This document shows, in pieces, positions 21,831-35,400 of a stretch of DNA of 64,000 bases. How positions within the stretch are numbered: the first letter of the stretch is position 1; every line of letters begins with the position of its first letter. Source of the DNA: Progne subis subis (taxonomy: Eukaryota; Chordata; Aves; Passeriformes; Hirundinidae); assembly GCA_022316685.1 (NCBI GenBank), contig JAKJHU010000168.1, forward strand, positions 248,001 to 312,000, in the 5' to 3' direction. Position numbers and translations under genes: made by a program. Below the pieces are notes generated by a model, which was not told where the DNA came from, made no database searches, and worked only from the letters and a program-made list of their open reading frames with translations.

Positions 21831-24059
21831 ATGTATCCAAGTTGTAAAAGACTGCAGCTGAGATGAGAAGATCCAAAAGAAAAGGGAAGTTCTTTCCAAA
21901 CGTGGTGTCCAGTTTGGAGTTTGGGCTGGAGGAGCACCCAGTGTGGGGAGTGCAGGGCTCTGGCAGCTGGATTTCCCTGTTGTGTGTCACCTCATAAAGA
22001 GTAAGCGCTGCTTACTCTGCATGGGCCCTGCCAGGACACAGGAGCTGCTGGGATGAGCCTTCTCCAGAGGCTCTGATCCTCTGCTGGAGTGGAGCAGGAA
22101 TTCCTGCCAAAGGCAGAGGCCAAAGCCCCGGGCTGCAGTGCAGGTGATCCCTGGCTGGGCTGTGCAAATCCAGGCTGGCTCTCAAGGGATCCTGTCTGGC
22201 CGTATGGGAGGGAAGTGAGGAACCGTGGTTTGGTGTTTCAGCAAGGAGAGCTGGGCTGTGGAGTGAGACCTGGGGAGAGGGAAGGCTGTGAATCCAGGGT
22301 GTAGCAGCTGCAGCAATTCATCACTAGCCCCTGTGAGCACCACGTGCAGCAGTGTTCTGCCTTTGCTGGATTACTCTGCCAGTGGGGGTTTTTGACATGC
22401 TGCAGTGACAAGGAGGTCTTTCCTCTCTTGTTTCTGTAGAAAATTACGTATTTAACAGATGTGGGTCCCCATAAAGCCAGGTCAGGGGTTTATAAACCAC
22501 GGAGAAAGCAGTGGATTAATACTGGATCCTTAATTAGGGATCATAAAGATCATTAGCACATCTTCAAAATCCTGAGCCCAGGTTGAGGTCTCAGTTCACA
22601 CCAAATGAAAACCATGTCCCTCTGAGCTTTTGGACAATTGAAGCGCTTTGCCCAGTTGTTTGCAGAGTCACCCATAGCACTGAGGTATTTATGGGGCTGT
22701 TTTGCCCTCCAGGCTTCTTGCTACCTGATTTACAGTCTGGGAAAATGCAGCCAAATGGAAAACTGAGGGATCTTTCCTTTTTTTTCCTCTCTGGCCTTCT
22801 CACAAGACAGACTGTTGTGAAAAGGAGATGGAGTTCCTGTGGAACAAAGGGCACCCACCCATTGACCAGGGCTCCTCCTGCTGAGGCTTCATGCAAGGCC
22901 TTAAACAATCCTGGGACCAAGTGTGGCTGTGAGATTTGCATGATCATTTCATGCTCTGAGTGTTTACACAACACCATTAATTCCCTGGAAAGTGCAGCTT
23001 CTGGGAATGGGGGCTGAACTCTGGGCTCATCACCACTGGAGGCTGTGGGTACTGAAGTTTGCACAAGAAGCTATTAGCAAAACTCACAGGAAAAAAGAAC
23101 AAAAAACCAAACAGCATCAGGAATGAAATGCAAAGATCTGAGCTCTAGGGAAGTTTGAGCTCCATGGAGGATGGAGAGGGACAAGGGCCAAAGACAAGGA
23201 TTTTTTTTAATTTCCCTCAGAATTACTAATAAAGTGTACAACAAATGTATTTTCTTGTCTTTCATTTTAATATCCCTGGATAAAAGCTAAAACACTGCTG
23301 GCTGCTTCTTGGAGAAAGTTCAAACGTGGGGCATGCACATCTTGGCGAGGCAAGGCCAGACTCAAACACATTCACATCTATTCCCAAATGTTTGCCTTCT
23401 ACCTGAAGAAAAAAACACCAAACCTTTACCTTTGACAGGGCCTACATTTCCCATCTCAGGACATTCTGGGCCAGCACAGTGAGGGCTGTCTGGGAGGTGT
23501 CTGTGCAGGGAATGGAGCAGAGCACAGGTGGGCTCAGCCTGACCACCGCACTGCCTCTGTCAGCTCTGCAGGCGTCTTCCCGTGGTCCCACGGCCCCTTT
23601 GTGCCCACTGGCAGCAACTGGTCAAACTGGGCACTGCAGCAGGCGCTCCTGGCTGCTGCCCAGGTACCAGCTGCCTGCTGAAGAAGCAAATGTCTGTGCT
23701 GTGTCAGCAGGGCCTGATGGGACCCTGCGTGGTCCTGGTGGAGGTGGTCCTGTGGTACAGAAGATTAAAACTGGTGAAAGTCCAAAAGTTTGGAAAACTG
23801 TGTGGTGCAGAGGCACAAGAGAGAAGCGAGCTGGCAGCAACTGTATAAATAAATCTGCTTCAGTGCTAACTGAAAAGGAGCAAAGACTGAGAAAGAAAAA
23901 CCTCTGGATACTCCTGTATCCATGTAGAGAGACCCACAATCAGCATCCACAGGGCCCTGCTGGTAGCAAAGAAAGGACAATAAACCGTGGCTTTATTGAT
24001 TGCTTCTCCTCCCTGTCTTTTATTATTTCCCCTATTTAGTTAATAATTAGGAGTTAGAT

Positions 24060-24350
24060 GAGAAGGGAATTGTCAGCTCTGAGTCTGGGGTGTGGTGACT
24101 GATGCCAGAAGAGATTGCAGTAATACATTTAGATTTTACTAAAGCACTTGACACTGTGTCTCAGTCCTGCACAAAACTGATTAAGTAAAATTATACGTGA
24201 AAGCTGATGATGGAGAAGACTGCATCAGGTGGAGGAAGCTCTCTAAATTTCTGCAGACTGCCAGATTAAATTCTGATTAATCAATGCAGATTAACATCAT
24301 CTTTATCTTTGCTGCTGGTCTCAGACAAGACAGCTCCAGGCCATCACATC
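24060..24350 (+). mobile_element. CR1 reverse-transcriptase fossil
   Basis: Translation near 24129-24173 gives LDFTKALDTVSQSC, a decayed form of the CR1/LINE reverse-transcriptase motif (typically LDFSKAFDTVSH). Stops and substitutions break the frame on both sides, so this is an old dead piece of ORF2. It is the only internal CR1 segment seen here; the others are 3' tails. Confidence 0.75.
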
Positions 24351-25658
24351 ATCTATTGCTCAGGTAAGAACACTTGATGAGTTCCATCCTGTTCCCTCTG
24401 GGCAGCAATCAGCTCAGAATTAAGCCTGTTTTTCTTTATTCAGTTTCATCTTCCTCTTCTAGAATTCAAAAATTACTACAGGTCCTCATGTGCTGGAAAC
24501 CTCATTTCCATTATCCCTGAACTTGATTTGAGACCTAAGTTGAAGTTTTTCAGGGCAGTTGAAATTCACTTACAAATTCAGCTGTCCATTTTGCATCTCT
24601 CTGAGGGCATTCAGCTGCAACGGAGTAAAAGTCTTTCATATACAGCAATCATGATGTGCAAACACATGCATGTTATCTCTGGAAGGGCTTCTGATTTCTA
24701 CTTGTATCTCACACTCAGTTTCTAACTCATGTGTCTGCTCATCCTTTCCTTCACTGGTGATATTTGTACTAAAATCACCTTCTACTTCTCATCCTTGTGG
24801 AGAATGTCAGCACTATCAGACAGGTCCAGCTCTCTCCAGATTCTTTCAGAAAAAAAAAATAAATAATAATAAAAAAAATAATAAAAAAATCCCCATCTGA
24901 TATTTTTGGTGCAATAGAAATAAAAATTCCTTTCTTGTATCATTTTAATGCCTCATCTCTGAAAAAAAAATATTAGTGGTGGGCACCGAGATCATTTAGG
25001 AAGCGTCGTTGTTTCCATACCATGTCATCTGCCCAAAGCAGTTCTCCCTCTCTTGAACAGCTCCACACTGACATCTCCACCGAGTGCTCGGAGCGCTGTC
25101 CCTCCAGCTCTCCAAGAGACAGAAACTCAGCCATCAGCAGAGGGGCTTGTTGGTTCCTAGCAGGGAGCCAGATCAGCCTGCAGAGGAAAAAGTGGCTTCA
25201 ATTCTCCTCTGTGCTTTGAAGCAAGGACTGAATATGAGCCATCAGAGGTGCTGTGTCCTAATCAGCAGCTATGGCTTTTGTAAGTCAGCTTTTTAAAGAC
25301 AGATCAGCCATGGAGACCATCCTCCATAAGCTCATAATTTCCCCAGGCAGTCTGGTCATGCCTAACACTCTGGAAGACCACAGCAACTTTGAAGAGGTTT
25401 TGTTTCCATCATAATAAATTGGATACCACATTCCAGAAGGCATCATAGGATCTGCATCACATCTGTCTGTAAAAATACAAGGTGAATTTCCTGTGAATTG
25501 GCTTTTTATCTTAATTAGGGCTGAACCAAACTTTGGCCTGAATGATGAAGGGTCTGGTCCAGCTCCTGTAAGGTGAGGGGAGTGCAGGAATCAGCGCAGA
25601 ACTGCTGATGGGGTGGCTCAGAGATGCCCCCAAAACATCCTCCTGTACTTTATTGCAG

Positions 25659-25752
25659 AACCACAGGATGATTTATTCTGGAAGGGACCTTGAATTTCGT
25701 CTTGTTCCAACCCTGCCCTGGCATAGGCAGGGATGCCACTCGCTAATCAGGT
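25659..25752 (-). mobile_element. CR1 LINE 3' end, short
   Basis: Reverse tail: 'ctggaagggaccttgaattt', 'gttccaaccctgccctggca'. Confidence 0.75.
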
Positions 25753-28337
25753 ATCAGGAAGGTGTTTTCAGTTTTTTATCTCTGATTAGAGGTGACAAAG
25801 TTGTTCTGTGGTTCTTCTTCTACAGGGGTAGAGTGGCCACGGCCTCCATTCAGATTCAAAAGCACCAGATAAGGAGATAATTGTGACTGTGGTGATGTGG
25901 TTTGTAGGAAACCATGTTCTCCTGACAATGAAATCACCTGGGAAAAGACTATGCTCTCCTCCTGCATGCTGGGGCAGGGTGTGGACAGAGTGGGTGAGAA
26001 GTATTAGAAACTGGGAATAAAGAATTTCCTTTTGTCGGGTGAAATAATCTTTAGCAGGAGCTGAAGGCAGGAGGGGACCAGCCAAAGCCGTGGACGGCTC
26101 TTTTCCTGAAGCAGGACGTGCACAGCGGTGCTTTCAGGTGCCTGTGGTTTTCTCCAGCGGCTCCCTCTCCCTGACAGGCATGGGAGGTATCAGTTGTTGC
26201 ACGGGCTCTGGGTGGGGATTGCCTGGTCAAACGTCTCTTGTATATTCTAGACCTCAGACGGCTGAGGAGTTAAGCAGGAGGATCTCGATGTGAAGTCAGA
26301 GTCCAGGAAGGGGGGATTAAGCCCCTGTGTGTTGCCAGGGACAGGAGTAAACCCTGGGAGTTAATGGCTTGGACATGACCTGGGAGTCTGTGGCCTGGCA
26401 AGAAACTCAGGATTTCAGGCGCAAAGAACTGCCTTGACCTGGCTGTATTGAAGATTGAAAAGGATTCAGCAGCTCTCACTCCTTTCATTTCTCTTCCTCT
26501 GAGGCAGGAATCTCCCAAACCACTCTAAAGACTGTCCACTTTCTTGGAGCAGGCTGCTGATGGCATCAGAGCCCCTCCATCCCCACCAGATGTGGGGATG
26601 CACCAGATGTGCCACATCTCTGCAGGTGGGGCAGCATGAGAACCTTGAGTGCCTGCTGCCCACGGAGGGATGGCCCCAGAGCCCTGTGAGCCCTCCTGGG
26701 GCAGATCCATCACCCTGCAAACCCAAGGGGTGGAGCCTGCTGGCGAGGGAACAAAAGCCCTTCTCCTGCCTGGGGAAGAGGGATACCATGCTGAGGTTAT
26801 GCTTATCTGTGCATCTGATCATGAGACATCCCAACACTCTTGAGCTGTCAGATGGCATTTTTAATCAACCCAAACTTGACTCCTTAGAAATTGTCGTTAA
26901 TTATGCTCTCCAACCAGAAAGCACAGGGCTTTGATCAGTGCTTTTCAAAGCAAGCATGATCCAATGCTGCATCTTGTGTCAGCTCATTAGGAGCTGCCTT
27001 CATTATAAATCCTGCTCGTTAGCTGTGTCTGAACTGGAAGCCTGTGAATTAAGAGGGGAGTTAGACGTGGTTTTATAGCTGGGTCTCAAACCATAGACAA
27101 CATAAACATGATTTATGCTTTATAGACACATAAACATAAATATAGTTTATAGGAAGGAGCCCTTGTAGGAAAGGTGCAGTCACTGAGGAGCAGAAGATAG
27201 GGCCCAGCAAGTGTCCCAGAAGTGAACCAGGTGTGTCCAACAGTGGGATTTGTCATTGTCTCATCTGCAACCCCAGGCCAGGGTAACCAATACCATGTGT
27301 GGAGCAGGACAGATGAACAGGAGTGCATGTGCACCAGGGAAGGGATTCTCCTTCCCTCTCAAGCAAAGGAGAGCTGAGCTGCCAGGGAAGGCTTTGGCCT
27401 CAGGGGTGCAGTGCCAGTGTTGGTGTTGGTGTTGTCAGCCTCACTCACCACACAGACAGGGACTTTAAAGCACAGCTGGTGTCTTGACCCAGGAAAAGCA
27501 ACTCACTCCAGAAGACTTGTCCATGAGGCTGCCCTGCCATCCTGGAATCATTGCTCTTCATAAGCTTATAGAGGACTGGAAAGTGAGAGATGTTCAGTGT
27601 TAATTACAGTTCATTTTTCTGGTAACTCACCGTTACATGGCAGATTTAGAGCTGCCTGGAGGGAGGTTAAGAGCCACTTTGTCCAGCTGTCTGGAGAATC
27701 AGTCTAAAATAGGACTAGTGTGATGAGGGATTGTTGCGGAGGCTTGTGAAACTGAGGCACAATATATTCAAACAAGATTTACTTTATATACCAGTTAAAC
27801 CAGATTAACTGGTTTTCTTAAACCAATTCAATAAATCAAGCCAATTAAGCTCCATCAGCATTTGAATACAGATTCATGATGTCCAGTGGAATTGGTTCTA
27901 CTCAAATGACTTCAGATTTTGTAAGGTTTAGAAGAGTAACTCAGAATGAGCTGAGTTTTACCCCAGTGAGGTGAGGGTTCTCAGCCCCATGGAGTTATGA
28001 GACAGCACCCTGACACAATGGAAGAATCCCAACTGCAGACCAGTTTGCTGCTCAGAGGAGGGTTGACTCAGCTGCCTCCCAACATCTGCACCCCAGCTGG
28101 TTCTGATCTGTGGTCAGACCTGGTCCTGTGAGCCCTCGCTGGCTGCTGTCTGATGTCCCCACAGCCAGCGCACAGACGTGGTGGGGTTTAGCCTGCACAG
28201 GAGAAGGGAAACTAAGCCAGGCATGACTGGCCAGACTGGGGGCAGTGTCAGTCACTGATAGGAGGGAGAAGGATGCTCATGACACCATGTCAGCCCTCTG
28301 CAGGAGCCTTTACTCCTTGCTAAGGCAGAGTGGTGCA

Positions 28338-28765
28338 TTACAGGATCATGGACTGGTTTGGGTTGGAAGACACCTTAAAGTTCATCCCATTCCACCCCCT
28401 GCCATGTGCAGGGACAGCTCCCACCATCCCAGGCTGCTCCAAGCCCCATCCAGCCTGGTCTTGGGCACTTCCAGGGATCCAGGGGCAGCCACAGCTGCTC
28501 TGGGCACCCTGTGCCAGGGCCTGCCCACCCTCCAGGGAACAATTCCTGCCCAATATCCCATCCAACCCTGTCCTCTATCATTCCCCTTGTCCTGGCATTC
28601 CATGGCCTTGTCCAGAGTCCCTGTACAGCTAGCTTGGAGCACCTTTAGGCACTGAAGGTCTCCTGGAACCTTCTCTTCTCCAGGCTGAACAGCTCAGCTC
28701 TCAGCCTGGCTTTAAAGGTAGGTGAGGGTCACCAGCCCTCAATGCATCTCTGTGCTCCTCTTGAA
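28338..28765 (-). mobile_element. CR1 LINE 3' fragment, long
   Basis: Reverse CR1 starting 'ggatcatggactggtttggg', with 'gatccaggggcagccacagc' and 'ttctccaggctgaacagc'. Close relative of 6673-7100 and 62645-63085. Confidence 0.92.
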
Positions 28766-29034
28766 CAGGAATATTCATTGAGTAGGAATAGTTGATGTAA
28801 TCTAAAATCAGTTAAGCTGTAAAGCCCATCAGCATTCCTTGTGTTCCTTTCACTTGCCTTGAGACCTGTGCATTGCCTGGCTTTCAGGAAATCCACATTC
28901 TGGACAGCTGGGGGTGCCCAGTACCATTCCCCTGATGGCATCCTCCTCCCCATGGCCATGCAGCCTCAGGAGTGCCTGGGAGAGTCCCTCCAGAAGAGCA
29001 GCACCTGTGTGGAGGTGTTAGCTCTAGCCAGGTC

Positions 29035-29625
29035 TGGACAGAAGATGCTAGACACGATGGTATCTCGTTCGAACTCAGCTGTTTGTTGTATCTTATCTAA
29101 GTTACAGTTTCAGGAGATGTGAGCTCTGAAGCTCACAAGACAAGAAAATGGCTACTTCTAACTTGTTTCAAGGACTTTTCAACAATAAGCAAAACCAATT
29201 AAAACCTGACACCTAAGTTATTTTTATTTATAATCCAATTAAATATCACTCAATGTCTGCAATGCGGGCCTACACTAACCCATTAGAAAAGATCACCCAA
29301 ACCCGAGAAGAAGGAGGAAGAAGAAAGTGAAGAAGAAGGACTCAGGCAATGCCCAAATCCCTCCGTATTGTCCCTTATACATATATATATATATTACTAT
29401 ATTCTATATCCTAAAACCCCAAACCTTAAATATTTCACCCCGTGACATTACACATTTCTATACAACTGCACACACACACTCCCAGTGCTATCACCCAGGT
29501 TTGGAAGCCGTTCCCACAGCCTCAGGTCAAAGACAGTACCCTCCTGGGGGTCACCACCTGTCAAAGCACAAAGCCCAATAGTTTCAGCAGCCAGGGTTCC
29601 AACACACCTGCACTTTGCTCTGCTC
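29035..29625. mobile_element. Probable ERV LTR-derived block
   Basis: A stretch with 'ctaagttacagtttcaggag' and 'ctcacaagacaagaaaatgg', which I associate with songbird LTRs. It also has a purine-rich GAAGAAGGAGG tract, an (AT)n run at 29381-29392 and AT-rich flanks. Ends and orientation are unresolved, so this is a tentative call. Confidence 0.4.
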
Positions 29626-31849
29626 TAGTGGGGCAGAACATGTCCCAAAGGCTGTGAAATGCTCCCAGAAAAGCCTTTCAGCCCCCTCTTCTTTACACCC
29701 TGTGACCATTAATTGCTGTGTGGGTCATCACCTGCACCCTGTGCACTGTGGAGGCTCAGGCTCAGCCTCTCCAGAGCAGCTGCTCAGCCTGAGCCCCTGT
29801 GAGGAGCCACTTCCACTCCACCAGTTCTCTCTCGGTGCTTTGCACCAAGGGTACTTTTGACTGATAGGGAAAGCCTTTTTCCCTCCTTATCCAGAGAATG
29901 CCTCAAACATTTCAGCCTGGGAGCTCAGTGTATGCCACAGGTCCTCTGCCAGACACAGGCCTTTCATAAGGTTTCTTCTGTCTAATCACACAAAGAAAAA
30001 TGCACTGGCCATTCTTAACAGCCAGTTTCACCATGGTGTCTCTTTCTTCATCCCACAGTATATTTTCCCCCGATTAACTCATGTGTTTTACTCTGTGTGC
30101 TTATGTTTTGCCTAACGTGAAGAAAGAGGGTGGATGCTGTTTCAGAGACAGACTGATGAGGCCCAACTACTCCCAGTTAAAAGCTTCATGCTAACACAGG
30201 GTTTCACAGATGCTCCTTGGGCTGCCCATCAGCACATTTATCTCCACTGGTAAATCCCAGAAGCCTTAACCTCCAAATCTTGCTAATGACAGGCAGTCAC
30301 ATAAACCTGGGGCTGGCAGCAGAGGCTGCTGATACACATCACCACGGTGTGAGTGTTCTTAGAATCTTTTAACTGAAATTAAATGCTCTGTGGCTCTGCA
30401 GCATGGCAGGTTGGATGTGCACAAAATACCAATGGGAAGAAGAAGGAAATACAGGCAGTTCCCTGCTTGTTACCCTGGTTTTTCTGAGCTTTCTTATTAG
30501 CCTTCTTGAAATTCATAATGGAGTCAGATCTTTTAGTTACTGTTCAATATTAGGAGAAGTTTTCTACCTTTCCCATAGATGTAACATAAACAAACCCTTT
30601 GTTTCTCATTCTTTGTCCTTTGTTTGCATATTTCTAACCTGAAAAACAACTGTAACTGACAGTGGGTCTGGCCACTGAGGATGAGGGGTGGAAACCCAAA
30701 AAGCCAATCTTCTGCCAGATCCACAAATGTATAAAAAAGTAAAGAATAAACAAAGAGGGGCTTCCTTCGCTCTCCGCTCGCTGAGGAGAAGCTGGAAGAA
30801 CCTCTGCCTGTGAATTATTTATGTCTGTGCATTATTGCTTTGTGCGTCACGGCGACACCTGCTTGAATTTAACAGAGGTGTATATAGTGTGTTCTGGACT
30901 TAACACCAGGGGGACATTGTGTCCATAACCTCCCATGGTTTCCAGCCCTCCCTGCACTGCCCATGGAGCTGGACATCACTGAGAAAACCCCATCTGGCTC
31001 CAGCAAATGGACACAGCCAATTTTTTGGCTGGCTGATGAGTCTGCACAAAGAGGCCCTGACCCTGCTTCTATTTGCATCTCCGTGGGACGACACAGCAGG
31101 AACAGAAAGCAACCTGCAGCTCGCTGCTGTTCTGCACTGCAGCACCGAGCACAGGGAAGCGGTGGTGGCAGGGGTCTGTCATTGGGGCAGGTGGTGGAGC
31201 TGATCCCCACAACACTGGCACACAGGGATGTGCAGCCCCAGCACACAGGGTTGCACAAAAGCACTTTCCTAAACTCATCAGAGCTGTCTGCACGCCGTGG
31301 CCTCAGTGCGTGTGGGTGGTGTGGCAGGCTGGCGTGGGGCTGCGGGGCTGGGGGCTGCAGGTGGGTTGGAGATGCAGGTGCTCCCAGCTGCAGGCTCCAG
31401 CTAGGAAGCATTACCAGCTCCAGCCGCATCAGCAGTGGAAAGCGGGACAAGCAGTGGAGGGGAAATGAAATGATCAGCAGGGATGGAGGGAGCACAGGGA
31501 AGAGCAGCCACTCTCAAAGAGGAGTTTGTAGTGATGGCAAAGAAGCGTGCCTACTTGATCCTCTGGTTTCTCTTAGGGTAGCAGGAATCCCCAAACCATC
31601 AAAAATGCGGGTCTGGCTGCCGCTTTGAGGCAAAGGGACCTCACACGTGAGCTTGAGGAGCAGCGTGTGTCCTGCCCACAGCATCCTACCTCTGTTCACG
31701 AGCACCTTAGGTTTGCACGATTTAAAATTAACATCTAGCCTGGGACAGCATTTCACTTTCTCCAGGCATCCTGCTCTAGCAGATGTTTCCAGGCTCTGCG
31801 GCTAGAACCACTTAAGAACTAAGAAAAGCCCCAGGACGATTTCCAGCGG
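29626..31849. other. Non-coding region left of the 32-kb CpG island
   Basis: No gene supported. At 30720-30890 there is a compact block with TATAAAAAAG, GTGCGTCACGGCG (a CRE-like core) and AT-rich sequence that could be regulatory. Overlapping frames of 208 and 221 aa on opposite strands (30869-31628) are chance. Confidence 0.5.
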
Positions 31850-32450
31850 GCAGCGCGGGCGGGGTGCCATGGGGCTGCCCCCGTGCCCGGCGCTGTTGGG
31901 AGCAGCTCCGAGCGCTTCCCTCGCCCTCCAGCAGCCTCGGGGGGCTCTGCTGCTGCCTGCTCTTTCCCAGCGCTCTAAACACTGATTTCAAACCGGTTTT
32001 GTAAAGCTCGGGAACGAACCGCAGCGGAGCAGAGGCGCGGTAAGCGCCGCTGTCCCCGCACCGGCTCCCGGGGCTGCGCGCCCCCGGCTCGGGCGGCTCC
32101 ATCCCGGCTCGGGCGGCTCCATCCCGGCTCGGGCGGCTCCATCCCGGGGCGGGGCGGGCCGGGCCGGGCCGTGCGGCGGGCGGGGGTGGCTCCGGGGCCG
32201 CCCCCATCGCCCGCTTCCTCCCCCGGGCGCCGGTGCCCTCCCTGCCGGCGGGAGCGGGGCCGCAGCCCGGGCGTGCGGTCCGGCTGCGCCGCGGGACGGG
32301 CCCGAGGGACGGCGGAGCAAGTGAGCGGGCTTCTCCCCCTTCTTCCCTCTGCTCTTCCCTTTCCCCCTCCTCTCCTCCCTTCCTCGTGGGTCCCCCCGCC
32401 TCGCCCGCGGCTGTCGGGAGCGCAGGGATCTGCTGCAGGAGCCCGGGAGT
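31850..32450 (+). promoter_or_regulatory. CpG island, probable promoter and first exon of a plus-strand gene
   Basis: Strong CpG and GC enrichment with Sp1-type GGGGCGGGGC. A consensus donor GCAA|gtgagcgg at 32321 suggests a non-coding first exon ending at 32320. No start codon with a credible frame precedes the donor. The gene is unidentified. Confidence 0.6.
32085..32144. repeat. Three tandem 20-bp units in the CpG island
   Basis: Exact triplication of a 20-bp unit beginning CGGCTCGGGCGG. On the minus strand it creates the repeating 'MEPPEPGWSRPSRDGAAR' type string, which is an artefact, not a protein repeat. Confidence 0.95.
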
Positions 32451-35400
32451 TGCAAAACATCTCCTGGCTTTGCAGCACGTTTTAATTTTTTTTTTTTTTT
32501 TTTTCCCTTTTCCCTCTTACACTCGGAGTAGCTAATTGGGTAGGAAAACACGAGCTGCAGGGGTGGGATTACTTCATGCTCTTGCAATGCTGTTTTGCTG
32601 TTCGATTTCAGTCCTTTCGCGTGAATAGAGCCTGCCTGGCGGTGCTGCTCTGCCGCCGGCGCCTGTTTTCCTTAACAGGTTTTCACTTTTAAGGACGATT
32701 TCGTTGTCTCTGTCGCTGCCTTGGTCTCGGAGATTTGCTCTTTTGAACAGCGGGTCCCGCAGTAATCCCGGTCCGTGGTGTGTGCCCGGAGGTTTCCTCA
32801 TCTGGCAGGTTCATTCCATCACTCGGGCTTTTCTCCTTTACTTTCGAGATTTCCGTACAGTATGTGATCTCCAGGGAAGCGGCGATGCCAGCAGAGGGCT
32901 GTTTGCTTCCCAGCCTGCCGGCCGTGTCCTGGCTCCTGCAGCCATGGATTGTCACTGCGTGGAGCAGCTCTGATTTTCCTCCTCTGTTGGTGAAAGCTGG
33001 GTTTCTTCAGGTTTGTCTGAGAATGGGGGGACAGGGGAATTTCTCGTGCAGGTGGCATTGAAGTTCAGCCAGTCAAATCAGCAGAAATGGCTTCCCTGCG
33101 AATACAGTACGTGCAGATGTGCTCCCTGAACAGATTGTTCTTGAATATGAGCAACAAGCTGTGTGTGTGTTATAGAAATAAGTACAGAGGAGGTGAGTGC
33201 TGGGCGTTGATTCCTGAGGCCTGGAGTCAGCAGGATGCTTCAGTGTGGGGGTGAGCAAGTTGGAGTTTGTCCTTGGGTTGGCTGGGTGCATGTTTACACC
33301 AGTGGAACGTTTGCTAGTGAGGGACCAGTTTGTGTTTGTCTCATGCTCAGCTTTCCTGTATATTCCCCTCCAAAAGGGGATGATGCAGTGTGGTGCTCAG
33401 GAACTTGCTTCTCCTTGTTATGGTCCCCCGAAGGGCACTGTTCAATTGGCAGTTCCAGCAGTGAAATAAGGAGGGGGCAATATCTCTTCCTCCTTTATCA
33501 TAAATATTTTACCTGTAAAACAGAAACCCCAAAAATACTTAAACCCAGGGAAATTTTCTTTGTGTTTCTTAAGCCTGGGATGTCTCCAATGGTATCATGC
33601 TCTGGGGCTGGCTGTTCCACTTTATTTCCCGGAATTAATTTTATTGTGGCACTGAGAACTCCCCTGTGGTCCCTGGAAGTTGTCCTGCATTTTGAGAAGT
33701 TCAGAACGTGCTGAGTAACAGTTTTTCTTCTCTAAAATAGGGGTGGGAAAATTCCTACCCCAACCTGTCCCTGGGTACCTGACAGTTGACTTTTACAGCT
33801 TTCACCTCAGCAAAGCTGGGCTTAATTGATAAATCTTTTTTGAAGCGACTTGTCTCATCTAAAGTTATGAAAATTGAGTATTTCTTACAATAGTTGGATG
33901 AATTAGATGAGTAGAGATCTTCCTACTCCCCTTCTGCCAAGTGAAAATCTACATCTGTTTTTTATGCTGACAACAATTGTTTAAATGATTCCCAGCCCCA
34001 TTCCTGTTTGCACCCTGGAGCTGTGTCAGTCTCAGATGGTCTTTCCCAGGAATATAGCAAATGGTCTTGGTCAGGTTGTTTCCCAAAGAGGCGGAGCCCT
34101 GCAAGGAAACTGGTGTCTCTTTCTGGAGAACAGCCTCTTTGGGATGAGGCTTCTCCATCCTTGTGCAGTGCCAGGAGCTATCACAGCTTTCTCCAGTGAC
34201 ACCTGCTGCGATGTTCATGGGGAACTTGGGGTGTTCATCTGGGAGTGACATCATCAGTGCCAACATCCTGTGTGTTCCTCCAGGATGATCAGAGCAGTGG
34301 TCAGAGAGGGGTCAGAGGTTCTCTCCAGCATGGCAGTTATTGCAATGGGAATGTCAATTCTTAGCCCTTTACCTCCAGCGAGTCACAGCTCAAGAACAAT
34401 CACTCTTCTTGTCCTCTCTAAGGTTTTATTTTTTAAGAGGGTGCACTATCACCATGTGCACAGAGCTCAGCTGCAGGAATTCCCATCCCTGCCATCCGTG
34501 TGCAGCATTGCTGGCATTGGGAATGGCACGGGAGCAGTGCAGGGCTGGGGCAGAGCCTGCGTGTGTCTGGAGCCAGCAGCAGAGTGCCTGGGGAATCCTA
34601 GGCGGTGTCTGGAGACAGAGCTGCAGAGGATGTCACTTCTGGGGAAGCTGAGCCAAAGTGTAACCAACCTGTCTGCTGGCTCCCAGCAGTGGGAGCTGGC
34701 AAGGATGTGGGGACAGCCTTGGGGCACTGCTGGCAGGGCCTGGCTGCCGAGGCAGCCGCTCCCTCTGGGGCTGTTTCTGTCCCAAAAGGAGAAATGTGCG
34801 TTGGCAGCTTCCCCACCACCAGGATGGCAGCGAGGGCCAGAGCTGTGCTCAGCTTGAGGTGGAGTTTCTGCTCCTTGCAGCCTGCATGCTCTCCAGCCCG
34901 GTCTTGCACTCCCCTTCCAGCTTGCTTCAAGTTTTTCCCAGCTCTGAAGCTGAGACGTTAAATGACATCTCTGTGGTGAGCTGTGGCAGGTGAGGGGTGC
35001 TGTGTCCTGCTGAGGCTCTGTGGAATGCCACAGCCTGTTTGCTGCAGCCCTAAGGCAGGAGGGGATGAGTGCCAGCCCCTGTGGCTCCTGGCCCTGGGCA
35101 GCCCCATGATCCTGTCACCGAGTTCCTGTATCCTGTGCTTGTCCTGCTCAGCTGCAGGAGTCTGTGAGAGACTTGACCTGTGTCTCACTGGGCTGGGATG
35201 AGAGCATGGGGACCAAATCCTGCCTTGGCTGGCACTGCTTGGGTTTTTTGGTGATGCAGAAAGGTGTGAGCCACAGCCCAGAGCTGGAGCATGGACACAG
35301 AGCAGCAGTGCCAGTTCAGTGGCCCTGAATTGTCCTGGGCAGAGTTACAGAGTGAGCTGGATGCAGGTGCTCAGGTGGAACCAGTTATTGTGGTCTCTGC

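Larger units (their letters stand above)
21831..29034. other. Non-coding region with scattered CR1
   Basis: Contains the CR1 reverse-transcriptase fossil, two CR1 tails and an A/T-rich run at 24846-24890. Short frames at 22583-23064 are open on both strands and are not credible genes. The 186-aa frame at 23479-24039 matches nothing known to me. Confidence 0.55.

Noticed and set aside
30869..31628. 208-aa minus and 221-aa plus frames
   Set aside because: Open on both strands in GC-rich DNA, no homology recognised and no splice context.
31812..32587. Overlapping 131-199 aa minus frames with a repeated peptide
   Set aside because: The apparent protein repeat is the translation of the 20-bp DNA triplication in a CpG island; three frames are open at once.
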